From Burkholderiales bacterium (GTDB lineage: Bacteria; Pseudomonadota; Gammaproteobacteria; Burkholderiales; Burkholderiaceae_C): DNA of 36,410 nucleotides. The notes below the pieces were generated by a model, which saw only the letters and a program-made list of their open reading frames with translations, searched no databases and was not told the origin of the DNA. The translations under genes and the position numbers were made by a program. The DNA lies in the NCBI GenBank assembly GCA_003241965.1, contig QBMB01000013.1, forward strand, positions 7,094-43,503, in the 5' to 3' direction. Shown here in pieces: positions 1 to 8,334 of the stretch (the first letter of the stretch is position 1; every line of letters starts with the position of its first letter).

Positions 1-657
1 GCTGCGCGCGGCGGTGCGGCCTGTGCGCTGGCCGCCGCCGCTGACGTCGCCAGCGGTGCGCGCAGTGCCTTCGCACTCTCGCGCCCGCCAGGCCACCACG
101 CGGGGCCCGACTTTCTGGGTGGCTACTGTTTCCTGAACAACGCCGCCATTGCCGCGCAGGCACTGCGCGACGCGGGGCATGCGAAGGTGGCGGTGCTGGA
201 CGTGGACTACCACCACGGCAACGGCACGCAAACCATCTTTTACGAGAGAGCCGATGTGTTCACGGTCTCCATCCACGGCAATCCGGCGACCGAGTACCCT
301 TTCTTTCTGGGCCACGCCGACGAGCTGGGTGCCGGCGCGGGTGAGGGTTTCAACCTCAATCTGCCGCTGCCGCGCGGCACCGGGTTTGGCACCTGGCAAG
401 CCACGCTGACCGCTGCCCTGCAAGCGGTCCAGCGTTTCGGCGCCACGGCACTGGTGGTTCCGATGGGGCTGGACACCTTCGAGGGTGACCCGATCTCGGG
501 CTTTACCTTGAAGAGCGCCGACTACTTCTCGGTGGGCGAATCCCTGGCCAGTGCCGGGCTGCCGACGGTGTTCACGTTTGAGGGCGGCTACGCGGTGGAC
601 GCAGTGGGCACCAATGCGGTGAACCTGCTGGAAGGTTTCCAACGGGGCGCGGCCTGA
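1..657 (+). CDS. Histone deacetylase family protein (5' end outside window)
   Basis: The reading frame is open from base 1 and lacks its start; 218 residues are visible of a family usually near 300-370. These zinc hydrolases remove acetyl groups from acetyl-lysine or acetylpolyamines. Visible family signatures are RPPGHHA (about nt 82-102), GYCFLNNAAIAA just after it, DVDYHHGNGTQ (about nt 199-231) with the zinc-binding Asp and His, GLDTFEGDP (third metal ligand, about nt 469-495) and EGGY (about nt 580-591) near the catalytic Tyr position. The C-terminus looks complete. Its substrate cannot be read from sequence; bacterial members near metabolic genes often act on acetylpolyamines. The gene ends about 240 bp before the sigma factor, so co-transcription is uncertain. 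Confidence 0.93.
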   Translation, partial: AARGGAACALAAAADVASGARSAFALSRPPGHHAGPDFLGGYCFLNNAAIAAQALRDAGHAKVAVLDVDYHHGNGTQTIFYERADVFTVSIHGNPATEYPFFLGHADELGAGAGEGFNLNLPLPRGTGFGTWQATLTAALQAVQRFGATALVVPMGLDTFEGDPISGFTLKSADYFSVGESLASAGLPTVFTFEGGYAVDAVGTNAVNLLEGFQRGAA

Positions 658-664
658 TCTTGCG

Positions 665-682
665 GCGTGACAAGCATCACGC
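665..682. promoter_or_regulatory. Palindrome GCGTGA-N6-TCACGC after the deacetylase gene
   Basis: A perfect 6-bp inverted repeat begins 8 nt past the deacetylase stop codon. It contains GTGA-N6-TCAC, the geometry of CRP/FNR-superfamily sites. It could equally form a weak RNA hairpin. No T-tract follows, so a classical terminator is not supported. Confidence 0.25.
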
Positions 683-893
683 TGGATCCGCCGCCCGCAC
701 CGCCGGTGGATGCACCCAGCCCGCTGGTCACGCGGCCCTGGCCGGTTGAATCCAATGCATGGGTGCGCTGCGTATCCATAGGGTCAGGCAACACCGCCTC
801 CCACTTGTCCTTCAGCCGACCATGACCTACCAACCCGCTTTCTTGCATGCCCCGGTGTGGGCGTGGGGCTGGCTGGTACCGCACAATGCCCGC

Positions 894-1466
894 ATGAGCG
901 CACAACCCGACGAACCACTGATGGCACTGATCGACCGCATCGCCCAGCGCGACGAAGCCGCTCTCAAAGCCCTGTACGACATGACCTCGTCCAAGCTGTA
1001 TGGCCTGGCCATGCGCGTGGTGGGCAAGAGCGAGTGGGCTGAAGACGCGCTGCAGGAAACCTTTCTGCACATCTGGCGTTCCGCGGGCGACTACCGCGCC
1101 TCGCTCAGCCCGCCCATGGCGTGGCTGGGCCTGATCGTGCGCAGCCGCTCGCTGGACTACCTGCGCCGGCGCACCGCCGAGCGCACCCACCTCACCGACG
1201 AGATCGACGACGTGATGTCGGACACGATGGCCGGAGATTCGCCCAATCCGATGGACACCACCCTGGCCAGCCAGCAGGCCTGGGCGCTGCACCAGTGCCT
1301 GGGCAAGCTGGAAAACCGCCAGCGCGAGGTGGTGAGCCTGGCCTATCTGCGCGACCTGAGCCACAGCGAACTCGCCGAGCAGCTCAGCCTGCCGCTGGGC
1401 ACTGTGAAGACCTGGATCCGCCGCGGGCTGGACCAACTGCGCACCTGCATGGCGCGCTTCGCGTGA
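894..1466 (+). CDS. ECF-type RNA polymerase sigma factor
   Basis: A 190-residue group 4 (extracytoplasmic function) sigma factor. Region 2 spans roughly residues 20-95 and includes the -10 recognition helix segment AEDALQETFLHIWR. Region 4 covers about 130-185 with a helix-turn-helix (LSHSELAEQLSLPLGTVKTWIRRGL). The ATG at 894 was chosen because homology to sigma region 2 begins shortly after it. An in-frame ATG at 822 and a longer ORF from 759 exist but add non-conserved sequence. The anti-sigma gene begins 10 bp downstream, so the pair is almost certainly one operon. Such sigma factors are usually autoregulated, but I could not define the target promoter. The inducing signal is unknown. Confidence 0.9.
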   Translation: MSAQPDEPLMALIDRIAQRDEAALKALYDMTSSKLYGLAMRVVGKSEWAEDALQETFLHIWRSAGDYRASLSPPMAWLGLIVRSRSLDYLRRRTAERTHLTDEIDDVMSDTMAGDSPNPMDTTLASQQAWALHQCLGKLENRQREVVSLAYLRDLSHSELAEQLSLPLGTVKTWIRRGLDQLRTCMARFA

Positions 1467-1476
1467 AGACACCGTC

Positions 1477-2256
1477 ATGAACCTGATCCAACACCCCGAA
1501 CTGCTCGACCGGCTTGCTGCGGCCCACGCGCTGGGCACCTTGCGCGGTGGCGCACGCCGCCGTTTTGAAGCCATGGCCCGTGAACAGGCCCCCGTGCGCG
1601 CTGCCGCCCTGGTATGGCAAAGCCGTGTGGCCAGCATGAACGAACTGCAAACACCGCAGCAACCCGCGCCCGCCGTGTGGACGCGCATTGAAAACCTGGT
1701 GCAGGGCGAGAACCAGCAGCAGGCCATGGCCGCTGCCCGTGCCCAGCCCGCCAAGCCAGCGCCGAGTGGCTGGCTGCGCAGCCTGGCGCTGTGGCGCGGC
1801 ACCACCGCCGCCGGCGCGCTGGCCACGGTGTTCGCGCTCGTCGTCGCCGTGGGCATGCGCGACAACCTGGGCGCTCAGATCAACGAACTGCAGGCCAGGC
1901 TTTCGGCCACGCCCCAGATCGAATACGTGGCCGTGCTCAACGACGACAAGGCCAGCGCCTCCATGCTGGTGACCTTCGACCCCAAGAACGGCAAGCTGAC
2001 CCTGCAACGCGTGGGTGGCTTCCAGGAAGCCAGCGACAAATCCTTGCAACTCTGGGCGCTGCCACCCTCGGGCGGACCCCGCTCGCTCGGTGTGCTGAAT
2101 CAGGAACGCCTGCTGCAACTCACGGCCGGCTCGGCAGACGTGCGCGAAGTACCCACGCTGGCCATCAGCCTGGAGCCCAAGGGCGGTGTGCCGAGCGAAC
2201 GCGGCCCGACCGGGCCGGTGCTGTTCAAGGGCGCGCTGATCCAGAAGATGCTCTGA
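1477..2256 (+). CDS. Membrane anti-sigma factor, RskA type
   Basis: A 259-residue single-pass membrane protein expected to sequester the sigma factor encoded just upstream. The N-terminal ~100 residues form the cytoplasmic sigma-binding part, and one hydrophobic helix lies at about 109-126. The remainder is a periplasmic RskA C-terminal domain, recognisable by LQLWALPPSGGPRSLGVL and the closing PTGPVLFKGAL segment. It has no cysteines, so the HxxxCxxC zinc anti-sigma motif is absent and release by redox sensing at that motif is excluded. Regulated proteolysis or periplasmic ligand sensing is the likelier mode, by inference. Only 18 bp separate its stop from the convergent queF stop, and I see no terminator there. 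Confidence 0.86.
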   Translation: MNLIQHPELLDRLAAAHALGTLRGGARRRFEAMAREQAPVRAAALVWQSRVASMNELQTPQQPAPAVWTRIENLVQGENQQQAMAAARAQPAKPAPSGWLRSLALWRGTTAAGALATVFALVVAVGMRDNLGAQINELQARLSATPQIEYVAVLNDDKASASMLVTFDPKNGKLTLQRVGGFQEASDKSLQLWALPPSGGPRSLGVLNQERLLQLTAGSADVREVPTLAISLEPKGGVPSERGPTGPVLFKGALIQKML

Positions 2257-2274
2257 ACCCGCTGCGCAAGGCGC

Positions 2275-3126
2275 CTACTGCCGCGCGGTGCGCACGTTGG
2301 CCGGGGGCGACTGCGGGTGGCTGGTGCGCCAGGGGTTGATGTCCAGCCCACCTCGGCGCGTGTAACGCGCATACACCGCCAGCTTGGTGGGCTTGCAGCG
2401 CGCCAGCACGTCCATGTAGATGCGTTCCACACACTGCTCGTGGAATTCGTTGTGGTTGCGGAAACTCACGATGTACTGCAGCAGTCCGGCCTGGTCGATC
2501 TGCGGGCCGCTGTAGGTGATCTGCACGCTGCCCCAGTCGGGCTGGCCAGTGACCAGGCAGTTGCTCTTGAGCAGGTGGCTCACCAGGATTTCGTCCACCG
2601 GCTTTTCGCCGAACGCGGCGCTGAGCAGCTCGGGTGCGGGCTGGTAGCGCGTGCACTCCACATCGAGCCGGTCGATCGACAGGCCGGCGAGTTCCTGCAC
2701 CTTCTCGCGCTCCAGCTGCTCGGGCAGCAAGAGCTTCACGCCTGCGCTGGACTGCATGGGGCCACCATGCCAGATGGCGGTGCTCACATCGCTGCGGATG
2801 CGGTCACGCACCGCGTCGGCGCTGGCAAAGCTGCTGTTGTTGAAGCTGTTGAGGTAGAGCTTGAACGACTTGCTCTCCACGATGTGCGTGCTCTCGCACG
2901 GCACGGTGATGTGGGCCAGCGCAACCTGCGGTTTGCCGCGCAGGTTCAGCCAGCTGAGTTCGAAGGCGGTCCAGAGGTCGGCCCCAAGAAACGGCACGTT
3001 GGCAGTGATGCCGATCTCGCGGCGCTTGGTCGCGCGCGGCAGGGGAAACAGCAGCCCGGCGTCGTACTGGTCCACGTAGGCCGAAGCCTGGCCGAGTTGG
3101 GATTGTTCGGGGGTGTTGTGTGTCAT
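2275..3126 (-). CDS. queF: NADPH-dependent 7-cyano-7-deazaguanine reductase QueF
   Basis: Reduces preQ0 to preQ1 with two NADPH in queuosine synthesis for tRNA positions with GUN anticodons; cytoplasmic. The 283-residue length fits the long bimodular QueF type (E. coli 282). The QueF motif [17 protein letters not shown] starts at about residue 84. The nucleophilic Cys190 lies in [14 protein letters not shown] with Asp197 nearby, and His229-Glu230 occur in NHNEFHE. All four match the E. coli numbering. The ATG overlaps the upstream hydrolase stop in an ATGA arrangement, so the two genes are translationally coupled. It is the last gene of the yaaA-led cluster. Confidence 0.97.
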   Translation of the reverse strand: MTHNTPEQSQLGQASAYVDQYDAGLLFPLPRATKRREIGITANVPFLGADLWTAFELSWLNLRGKPQVALAHITVPCESTHIVESKSFKLYLNSFNNSSFASADAVRDRIRSDVSTAIWHGGPMQSSAGVKLLLPEQLEREKVQELAGLSIDRLDVECTRYQPAPELLSAAFGEKPVDEILVSHLLKSNCLVTGQPDWGSVQITYSGPQIDQAGLLQYIVSFRNHNEFHEQCVERIYMDVLARCKPTKLAVYARYTRRGGLDINPWRTSHPQSPPANVRTARQ

Positions 3127-4031
3127 GTGGAGGAAACAGGTTGCCCGGCCTGTGCGGCCTGGAGGTGCGGAACGATGTGGCTGGCCAGCAGCGCGGCCAC
3201 ACCGGGCGGCCAGTCGTGGCCCATGCCGTCGATGGCCTCGAACCGCGCACCGGGGATGCGCGCTGCGGTGTCCCGCCCACAGGCGATCGGCACCAGCGGG
3301 TCGGCCGTGCCGTGAACCACGAGCGTGGGGCAGTCAATGCGCTGCAGCGCGGTGTGGCGCCGGGTGTCGGAGGCCACCGCGAGCAACTGCCGCGCCACGC
3401 CGTCGGGGTTGTGGCTGCGCACCGCATCGGCCAACACGCGTTGCTCGAAGGCGGGCATGTCTTGCGGGAACGCGGGGCTGCCGATCAGGCGGAACATGTT
3501 GAGGGCATGGGCGGCCACGTCTTGCGGGCGTTGGCTGCGCGGGCGCTTGAGCAGGGCGCGGGTCACATCGGAGCGCGCGCCGGGCAAGCCGGGTGCTCCG
3601 CTGGAGCTCATCACGCTGGTGAGGCTGAGCACACGGCCGGGTGCGGTGGCGGCGATGCGCTGCGAGATCATGCCGCCCATGGACACACCGACGAGGTGCG
3701 TGCGCTGCACGCCCAGGGCATCGAGCAGGCCGATGGCGTCCAGCGCCATGTCTTGCAGGCTGTACGGCGAGCGGATGGCCAGGCCCAGGCGGGATCGCAC
3801 CAGCTGCCAGCCGATGTTGGGCACGCCCATGTGGTCCAGGCTGCTGGAGAGGCCGATGTCGCGGTTGTCGAAACGGATCACGCGGTAACCGGCCTGCACG
3901 ATGGCCTGAACCAGCGAGGTGGGCCAGGCGGTGAGCTGCATGCCCAGGCCCATGGTGAGCACCACGGCGGGGGCTGTTTCGTCGCCGTCGCTCTCGTACT
4001 CGATGCGCAGACCGTTGTGGGTGAAGTTCAT
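3123..4031 (-). CDS. Alpha/beta-fold hydrolase
   Basis: A 302-residue cytosolic serine hydrolase. The nucleophile elbow GVSMGG places Ser117, GTADPLVP supplies Asp244 and GMGHDW supplies His272, giving a complete triad. [11 protein letters not shown] (from about residue 53) is typical of the group of esterases and lactone or epoxide-type hydrolases annotated only as alpha/beta hydrolases. The substrate is not predictable. It lies between the dioxygenase gene (10 bp upstream) and queF (4-bp overlap), so it is cotranscribed with both. No signal peptide is visible. Confidence 0.92.
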   Translation of the reverse strand: MNFTHNGLRIEYESDGDETAPAVVLTMGLGMQLTAWPTSLVQAIVQAGYRVIRFDNRDIGLSSSLDHMGVPNIGWQLVRSRLGLAIRSPYSLQDMALDAIGLLDALGVQRTHLVGVSMGGMISQRIAATAPGRVLSLTSVMSSSGAPGLPGARSDVTRALLKRPRSQRPQDVAAHALNMFRLIGSPAFPQDMPAFEQRVLADAVRSHNPDGVARQLLAVASDTRRHTALQRIDCPTLVVHGTADPLVPIACGRDTAARIPGARFEAIDGMGHDWPPGVAALLASHIVPHLQAAQAGQPVSST

Positions 4032-4041
4032 GGGCGGCGTG

Positions 4042-4908
4042 TCAGACGAACTCGCGCTCGCGCAGCCACTTGGTGGCCACCCATTTGTCGCCCTCGATCA
4101 CCGGCGCACCGCCGTGCAGCGTGCGGGTGGAGGGGTGAGGTCGGTCGTAGTTGAAGAACACGGCGTTGCCGCGCACGGGCGCCACTTCAAGCCCTGCGTC
4201 GGGGAAGGTGGTGCCGCCGCCGCGCGCGGGCTCGCTGAGATAGATCACCAGCGTGGCCAGGCGCTGCCCGCCGCGCTGCAAGATGGTGGGCGTGCCGGGT
4301 TCATCGGGATCGAAGTAGTCGTAGTGCGGCTTGTACTCGGCGCCCGGGCGGTAGTGCAGCACCTGAAAGCCTTCGCCGTATTCCACCGGCCAGTTCAGCA
4401 GGCGGGCAATGCGCGCCTCGATGCGCGCCACCTCGGGTGTCTGCCCGCGCGCAAAAAACATGCCGTTGCTGGTCCGGTCGGGGTTGAGCTCTTCACCGCC
4501 GGTCTTGGTGGCCACAGTGAGCGAGCGCGCCAGCTGCGGGCGGGCCGATGCGATCAGTGCGTCGCACTCTTCGGCACTGAGCAAGTTGCCCAGCACCACC
4601 ACACGCGGCTGGCTCAGCGAGGCAATCACGTCCACCATGCGGTCGCCCGCGTCGATCTGTCGCGGGGACAGGCTCAGATCGAGGTCGGGCAGGCTGCGCA
4701 AAGGTGTGGCAGCGTCGCCGCGTGCCGCCACCGAGGGCTGCTTCAGCACCGGTGCGGGCTCCTTCCAGGTGGCTGCGAGTGCCTTGAGCGCCACCGCTTC
4801 TTGCCAGCCCGAGGCCACCATGGACGCCAGCACAACATCGCGCGGAAAACCGGCCGAGGCCTGCTCCACGATCCATTGGCGCAGTTCGATGGTGACGGAC
4901 TGGTTCAT
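4042..4908 (-). CDS. 2OG-Fe(II) dioxygenase, prolyl 4-hydroxylase-like
   Basis: A 288-residue protein with a C-terminal P4Hc double-stranded beta-helix domain (about 100-288). The iron-binding facial triad is His195-x-Asp197 (HYDYF) and His265 (TLHGG), with Lys275 in the position that binds 2-oxoglutarate. Residues 1-95 form an extra N-terminal region of helical appearance with no family I recognise. The ATG at 4908 is preceded by a GAGGAG ribosome binding site; a longer frame runs upstream but overlaps yaaA. It probably hydroxylates proline or another residue in a protein or peptide; the target is unknown. It sits 10 bp downstream of yaaA and 10 bp upstream of the hydrolase. Confidence 0.9.
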   Translation of the reverse strand: MNQSVTIELRQWIVEQASAGFPRDVVLASMVASGWQEAVALKALAATWKEPAPVLKQPSVAARGDAATPLRSLPDLDLSLSPRQIDAGDRMVDVIASLSQPRVVVLGNLLSAEECDALIASARPQLARSLTVATKTGGEELNPDRTSNGMFFARGQTPEVARIEARIARLLNWPVEYGEGFQVLHYRPGAEYKPHYDYFDPDEPGTPTILQRGGQRLATLVIYLSEPARGGGTTFPDAGLEVAPVRGNAVFFNYDRPHPSTRTLHGGAPVIEGDKWVATKWLREREFV

Positions 4909-4918
4909 GGCGAACTCC

Positions 4919-5695
4919 TCAGGCTTTGGCCTCGCGGCGGAACACGAGGCGCTCGGGCTCCGAGGCGGCGCTGTTGAAGCGGTAGCCTTCCAGGTCGAAG
5001 TGTTTGAGCTGCTCGGGCGTGCTGGCGCGGTGCTGCACGGCGTAGCGCACCATGAGACCGCGCGCTCGCTTGGCCATGAAGCTGATGATCTTGTAGCCAT
5101 CGGCCTTGCGCTCTTCAAACACACAGGTGACCACGCGTGGCAGCAGCACCTTGCGGTTCACCACCTTGAAATACTCTTCGCTGGCCAGGTTGATCACCAC
5201 CGGACTCAGGTCGGCCTGGGCGCGCTCGTTGAGGTGATCGGCAATTTTTCGGCCCCAGAACGCGTAGAGGTTCTTGCCGTGGGCAGTGGCCAGGCGCGTG
5301 CCCATCTCCAGCCGGTAGGGCTGCATGAGATCGAGCGGGCGCAGAACGCCATACAGGCCACTGAGGATGCACAGGTGCTGCTGCAACCAGTCGAGGTCGG
5401 GCTCGGCGAGCGTCTTCGCGTCCAGCCCGCCGTAGACGTCACCGTCAAAAGCCAGCACCGCCTGCTTGGCGTTCTTCGGGGTGAATTTCGGACGCCAGGC
5501 CTGGTAGCGCGCCACGTTCAGCCCCGAGAGCGCATCGGACAGGTTCATGAGACCAGCGATCTGCTGGGGCGACTGATCGCGCAAGACGCTGATGAGCTCG
5601 GTGGCCTGCTTCACGAACAGCGGCTGGGTGTGGGTGGCAACATGGGGCGGGGTCTCGTAGTCGAGCGCCTTGGCGGGAGAGATGAGGAACAGCAT
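4919..5695 (-). CDS. yaaA: Peroxide stress protein YaaA
   Basis: A 258-residue member of the YaaA/UPF0246 family, which lowers intracellular free iron and limits Fenton damage during hydrogen peroxide stress in E. coli. The N-terminus MLFLISPAKALDYETPP matches the family start closely, and the length is typical (257-260). The Shine-Dalgarno region is poor, but the conserved N-terminus fixes the start. It is the first gene of a four-gene minus-strand cluster, downstream of the DUF3501 terminator, so its promoter should lie in 5696-5742. I could not assign a clear -35/-10 there, nor a convincing OxyR site. Confidence 0.95.
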   Translation of the reverse strand: MLFLISPAKALDYETPPHVATHTQPLFVKQATELISVLRDQSPQQIAGLMNLSDALSGLNVARYQAWRPKFTPKNAKQAVLAFDGDVYGGLDAKTLAEPDLDWLQQHLCILSGLYGVLRPLDLMQPYRLEMGTRLATAHGKNLYAFWGRKIADHLNERAQADLSPVVINLASEEYFKVVNRKVLLPRVVTCVFEERKADGYKIISFMAKRARGLMVRYAVQHRASTPEQLKHFDLEGYRFNSAASEPERLVFRREAKA

Positions 5696-5742
5696 GTTGG
5701 AGGAGGTGCCAGTCGGGTTCGCAGGGGTGCGGGCTACGCATG

Positions 5743-5768
5743 AAAAAGGGCTTCCCGAGGGAAGCCCT
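5743..5768 (-). terminator. Rho-independent terminator of the rubrerythrin operon
   Basis: A perfect 9-bp stem (GGGCTTCCC at 5748-5756, GGGAAGCCC at 5759-5767) with a 2-nt apical gap is followed, in minus-strand reading, by five T residues (A5743-5747 on the plus strand). It lies about 20 bp past the DUF3501 stop codon and separates that operon from yaaA. Confidence 0.88.
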
Positions 5769-5789
5769 GATTATCGCCACCGCACCGGT

Positions 5790-6380
5790 CTACTTCAGAT
5801 CGCCCGCGAGAGACGCCAGCGTTTCCGGGGACACCTGCACATGCGCCGGGTAGTGGGTGTGATCGCAGCCGATCTTGACTGCCGCGCCGGCCTGGATGGC
5901 CGCGCGCATGGGGGGCGTGAATTCGAATCGCACGAAGTGCACGGCCGAGGTCTTCACTTCGTTCTCGCGGTCCAGGTCTTCGTCGGCAATGGCGACCACG
6001 CGCGCATACCCTTCGACCTCGACGAACATGCGGTCCTCCACACCGATCAGGCGCGCCAGTTCGCGCTTGCGTTCGTTGACGTCGGTGTACTCGATCATCA
6101 TGGTGGCCTTCCAGTTGTGGCCATCGGGCACCAGTGGCGCATAAGCCTCGATCTCCTGCTGGATGCCCTCTTCCTCGAACACCTTCTCGATGCGCAGCAT
6201 CTCCTGGATCTGGTAGCGGATGGTGGTCTCGCTCTCGAACTGCAGGTTGATGTGTTCACCCAGGCGCACACTGCGCAGCTGGCGGTGCGCGATCACCTCG
6301 GGCTTGTGAAGCTTGCGCCACTTGGTGTAAGCCTCCAGGCTCATGAGGGATTCGGCGGTGATGCGGCCAGTGAGTTGCAT
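5790..6380 (-). CDS. DUF3501 family protein
   Basis: A 196-residue soluble protein of uncharacterised family DUF3501. It has no signal peptide or membrane segment. It is rich in charged residues and carries a C-terminal segment GCDHTHYPAHVQVSPETL with a Cys and three His close together, which could bind metal (inference). A good ribosome binding site (AAGGAG) precedes the ATG. It is the third and last gene after rubrerythrin and the Fe-S protein, 9 bp from the Fe-S gene. I recall this three-gene order from other proteobacteria, and it suggests a role in the same redox process. The biochemical function is unknown. Confidence 0.88.
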   Translation of the reverse strand: MQLTGRITAESLMSLEAYTKWRKLHKPEVIAHRQLRSVRLGEHINLQFESETTIRYQIQEMLRIEKVFEEEGIQQEIEAYAPLVPDGHNWKATMMIEYTDVNERKRELARLIGVEDRMFVEVEGYARVVAIADEDLDRENEVKTSAVHFVRFEFTPPMRAAIQAGAAVKIGCDHTHYPAHVQVSPETLASLAGDLK

Positions 6381-6389
6381 GTTGTCTCC

Positions 6390-7739
6390 TTATTTGAGTC
6401 CATAGGCTTGCGCCACGAGGCTCAGCGGGTGCTGCAGCTCGGGCGCACCCAGGCCATTCACTTCAAAACCCTGGGCGATGTGGTGCCCGCCGAGCGGGCA
6501 GTCCGAACTGATGAAGTCGGGCTTGCTGCCATCCTTCATGGTGGCCATGGCCTTGAACACCGGCTTGCCGATCTTCATGGCGGTCTGGTGGGTGGCCTTC
6601 TTCACGCCGAAGGTGCCGGCGTGGCCCGAGCAGCGTTCGATGGTGTTGATGGTGGTGTCCGGAATCATCTTCAGCATTTCTTCGGTCTTGCGCCCGATGT
6701 TCTGCACCCGGCCATGGCACGGAATCTGGTAACTCACCTTGCCCAACTTGTGCGGGAACTCGGTCTTGAGCAGACCATCGCGCTTGCGTGCCATGAAGTA
6801 CTCAAACGGGTCCCACAGGTGCTCCTTCACCAGCTGGGTTTCGGCGTCGTCCGGAAACATGAGGGGGATTTCCTGCTTGAACATCAGAGAACAACTCGGC
6901 ACCGCCGACAGGATGGCAAATCCATCCTTGGCGTACTTCGCCAGCAACGGGATGTTGGCTTCCTTGCTCTTTTCCACTGAGTCGAGGTCGCCGAGTTCGA
7001 GTTTGGGCATGCCACAGCACTGCTCCTTCTCGACGATCACGTAGGGAATCTCGTTGTGGTCGAGGATCTTGAGCAGGTCCAGGCCGATGCCAGGTTCGTT
7101 GTAGTTGATGTAGCAGGTGGCGAAAATGGCGACCTTGCCGGGTGTCTTGTCGCCGTCCTTCACGGCCGTGGCTTTTGCCTCGGGCGCGGCGGAGCGAAAG
7201 CGCTTCGTCGCAAGCTCGGGCAGCCACGCGTCCTTGTCGACACCGGCCACGCTTTCCATCACGCTGCGCGCCACCTTGGTCTTGTTGATCGCGTTGACAG
7301 CCTGTACCACGATCGGAATGCCGGCGAACTGGCCGTGTACGTCGGTCGAGGCGAGGAATCGTTCGGCCAGACCCACTTCGCCCTTCTTGAACTTGATGGC
7401 CTTGGCGCGCAGCATGGTGTGCGGGAAATCCAGGTTCCATTCGTGCGGCGGCGTGTACGGGCACTTGGTCATGTAGCAGAGGTCGCACATGTAGCACTGG
7501 TCGACCACCTTCCAGTAGTCCTGTTTGGCCACACCGTCCACTTCCATCGTCTTGCTGTCATCCACCAGATCAAACAGCGTGGGAAACGAGCCGCAGAGGC
7601 TCACGCAGCGGCGGCAGCCGTGGCAGATGTCGAAGATGCGCTCCAACTCGTGAAAACACTTGTCCTCGTCATGGAAGTCGGGGTTCTTCCAGTCGAGTGC
7701 GTGCCGGGTGGGTGCCTGCAGGTTGCCTTCGGTGGCCAT
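6390..7739 (-). CDS. Fe-S oxidoreductase with GlpC/HdrD-like CCG domains
   Basis: A 449-residue soluble protein. Two ferredoxin-type cluster motifs lie near the N-terminus: Cys39, 42, 45 and 49 (CHGCRRCVSLC), and Cys82, 85, 88 and 93 (CYMCDLCYMTKC). They are followed by two cysteine-rich CCG-type repeats as in GlpC, GlcF and heterodisulfide reductase HdrD/HdrB. The first has a canonical CCGMPK. The second reads CSGHAG, so one Cys of the usual pair is replaced by Ser. No FAD domain is present, so it probably passes electrons between partners, perhaps to rubrerythrin (inference). No membrane helix is evident. Translation starts at the ATG at 7739 after a GAGG ribosome binding site. Confidence 0.88.
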   Translation of the reverse strand: MATEGNLQAPTRHALDWKNPDFHDEDKCFHELERIFDICHGCRRCVSLCGSFPTLFDLVDDSKTMEVDGVAKQDYWKVVDQCYMCDLCYMTKCPYTPPHEWNLDFPHTMLRAKAIKFKKGEVGLAERFLASTDVHGQFAGIPIVVQAVNAINKTKVARSVMESVAGVDKDAWLPELATKRFRSAAPEAKATAVKDGDKTPGKVAIFATCYINYNEPGIGLDLLKILDHNEIPYVIVEKEQCCGMPKLELGDLDSVEKSKEANIPLLAKYAKDGFAILSAVPSCSLMFKQEIPLMFPDDAETQLVKEHLWDPFEYFMARKRDGLLKTEFPHKLGKVSYQIPCHGRVQNIGRKTEEMLKMIPDTTINTIERCSGHAGTFGVKKATHQTAMKIGKPVFKAMATMKDGSKPDFISSDCPLGGHHIAQGFEVNGLGAPELQHPLSLVAQAYGLK

Positions 7740-7772
7740 GGCAGTCCTCGTCTTGTGCGGGTTGGATCGTGG

Positions 7773-7828
7773 GTTCTTGAAAGGGCTCGTTGCCCAGCCC
7801 TTTCAAGAACGCGCCGCAGACACGGCGC
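7773..7828 (-). other. Two tandem intergenic hairpins between rubrerythrin and the Fe-S gene
   Basis: The first is a perfect 15-bp inverted repeat (7773-7787 with 7796-7810) enclosing an 8-nt loop. The second has 6-bp arms (7811-7816 with 7823-7828). Neither is followed by a T-tract on the minus strand, so full termination is unlikely. They could act as a partial terminator, or as a 3'-end stabiliser or processing site giving more rubrerythrin than downstream mRNA. Confidence 0.75.
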
Positions 7829-7836
7829 GGGCGGTG

Positions 7837-8259
7837 TCAGTCCACCAATTCGTTCAGGGCTTTCTGGTAGCGGTTGGCGTGCGAGCGCTCGGCCTTGGCC
7901 AGGGTCTCGAACCAGTCGGCCACCTCGTCAAAGCCTTCTTCGCGTGCGGTCTTGGCCATGCCCGGGTACATGTCGGTGTACTCGTGCGTTTCACCGGCCA
8001 CGGCCGAGGCGAGGTTGTCGCGCGTGGCGCCGATCGGCATGCCGGTGGCCGGGTCGCCCGACTGCTCGAGGAATTCGAGGTGACCGTGTGCATGACCGGT
8101 CTCGCCTTCGGCGGTGGAGCGGAACAGGGCGGCCACGTCGTTCTGGCCCTCCACATCAGCCTTGTTCGCGAAGTACAGGTAGCGGCGGTTGGCCTGCGAT
8201 TCACCGGCGAAGGCGTCCTTCAGGCATTGCTCGGTTTTCGAGCCTTTCAATGCGGGCAT
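7837..8259 (-). CDS. Rubrerythrin (diiron ferritin-like, no rubredoxin domain)
   Basis: A 140-residue ferritin-like four-helix protein. Diiron ligands are visible as Glu20 ([10 protein letters not shown]), Glu53-x-x-His56, Glu90 and Glu93 (AGETHEY) and Glu124-x-x-His127. Rubrerythrins reduce hydrogen peroxide in the cytoplasm using electrons from a partner. This one lacks the C-terminal rubredoxin CxxC pair, so it needs an external donor, and the Fe-S protein encoded next is a natural candidate (inference). The ATG at 8259 follows an AAGGAG ribosome binding site; a longer frame to 8334 has no support. It is the first gene of the operon and is transcribed divergently from the VOC gene. Confidence 0.92.
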   Translation of the reverse strand: MPALKGSKTEQCLKDAFAGESQANRRYLYFANKADVEGQNDVAALFRSTAEGETGHAHGHLEFLEQSGDPATGMPIGATRDNLASAVAGETHEYTDMYPGMAKTAREEGFDEVADWFETLAKAERSHANRYQKALNELVD

Positions 8260-8334
8260 GTGGGTTCTCCTTGTGTGGGTTGAACAAGCGCTCAACGGGT
8301 ACAGGGAGATGCCTGCACCCGCAGAGACCGGCAA

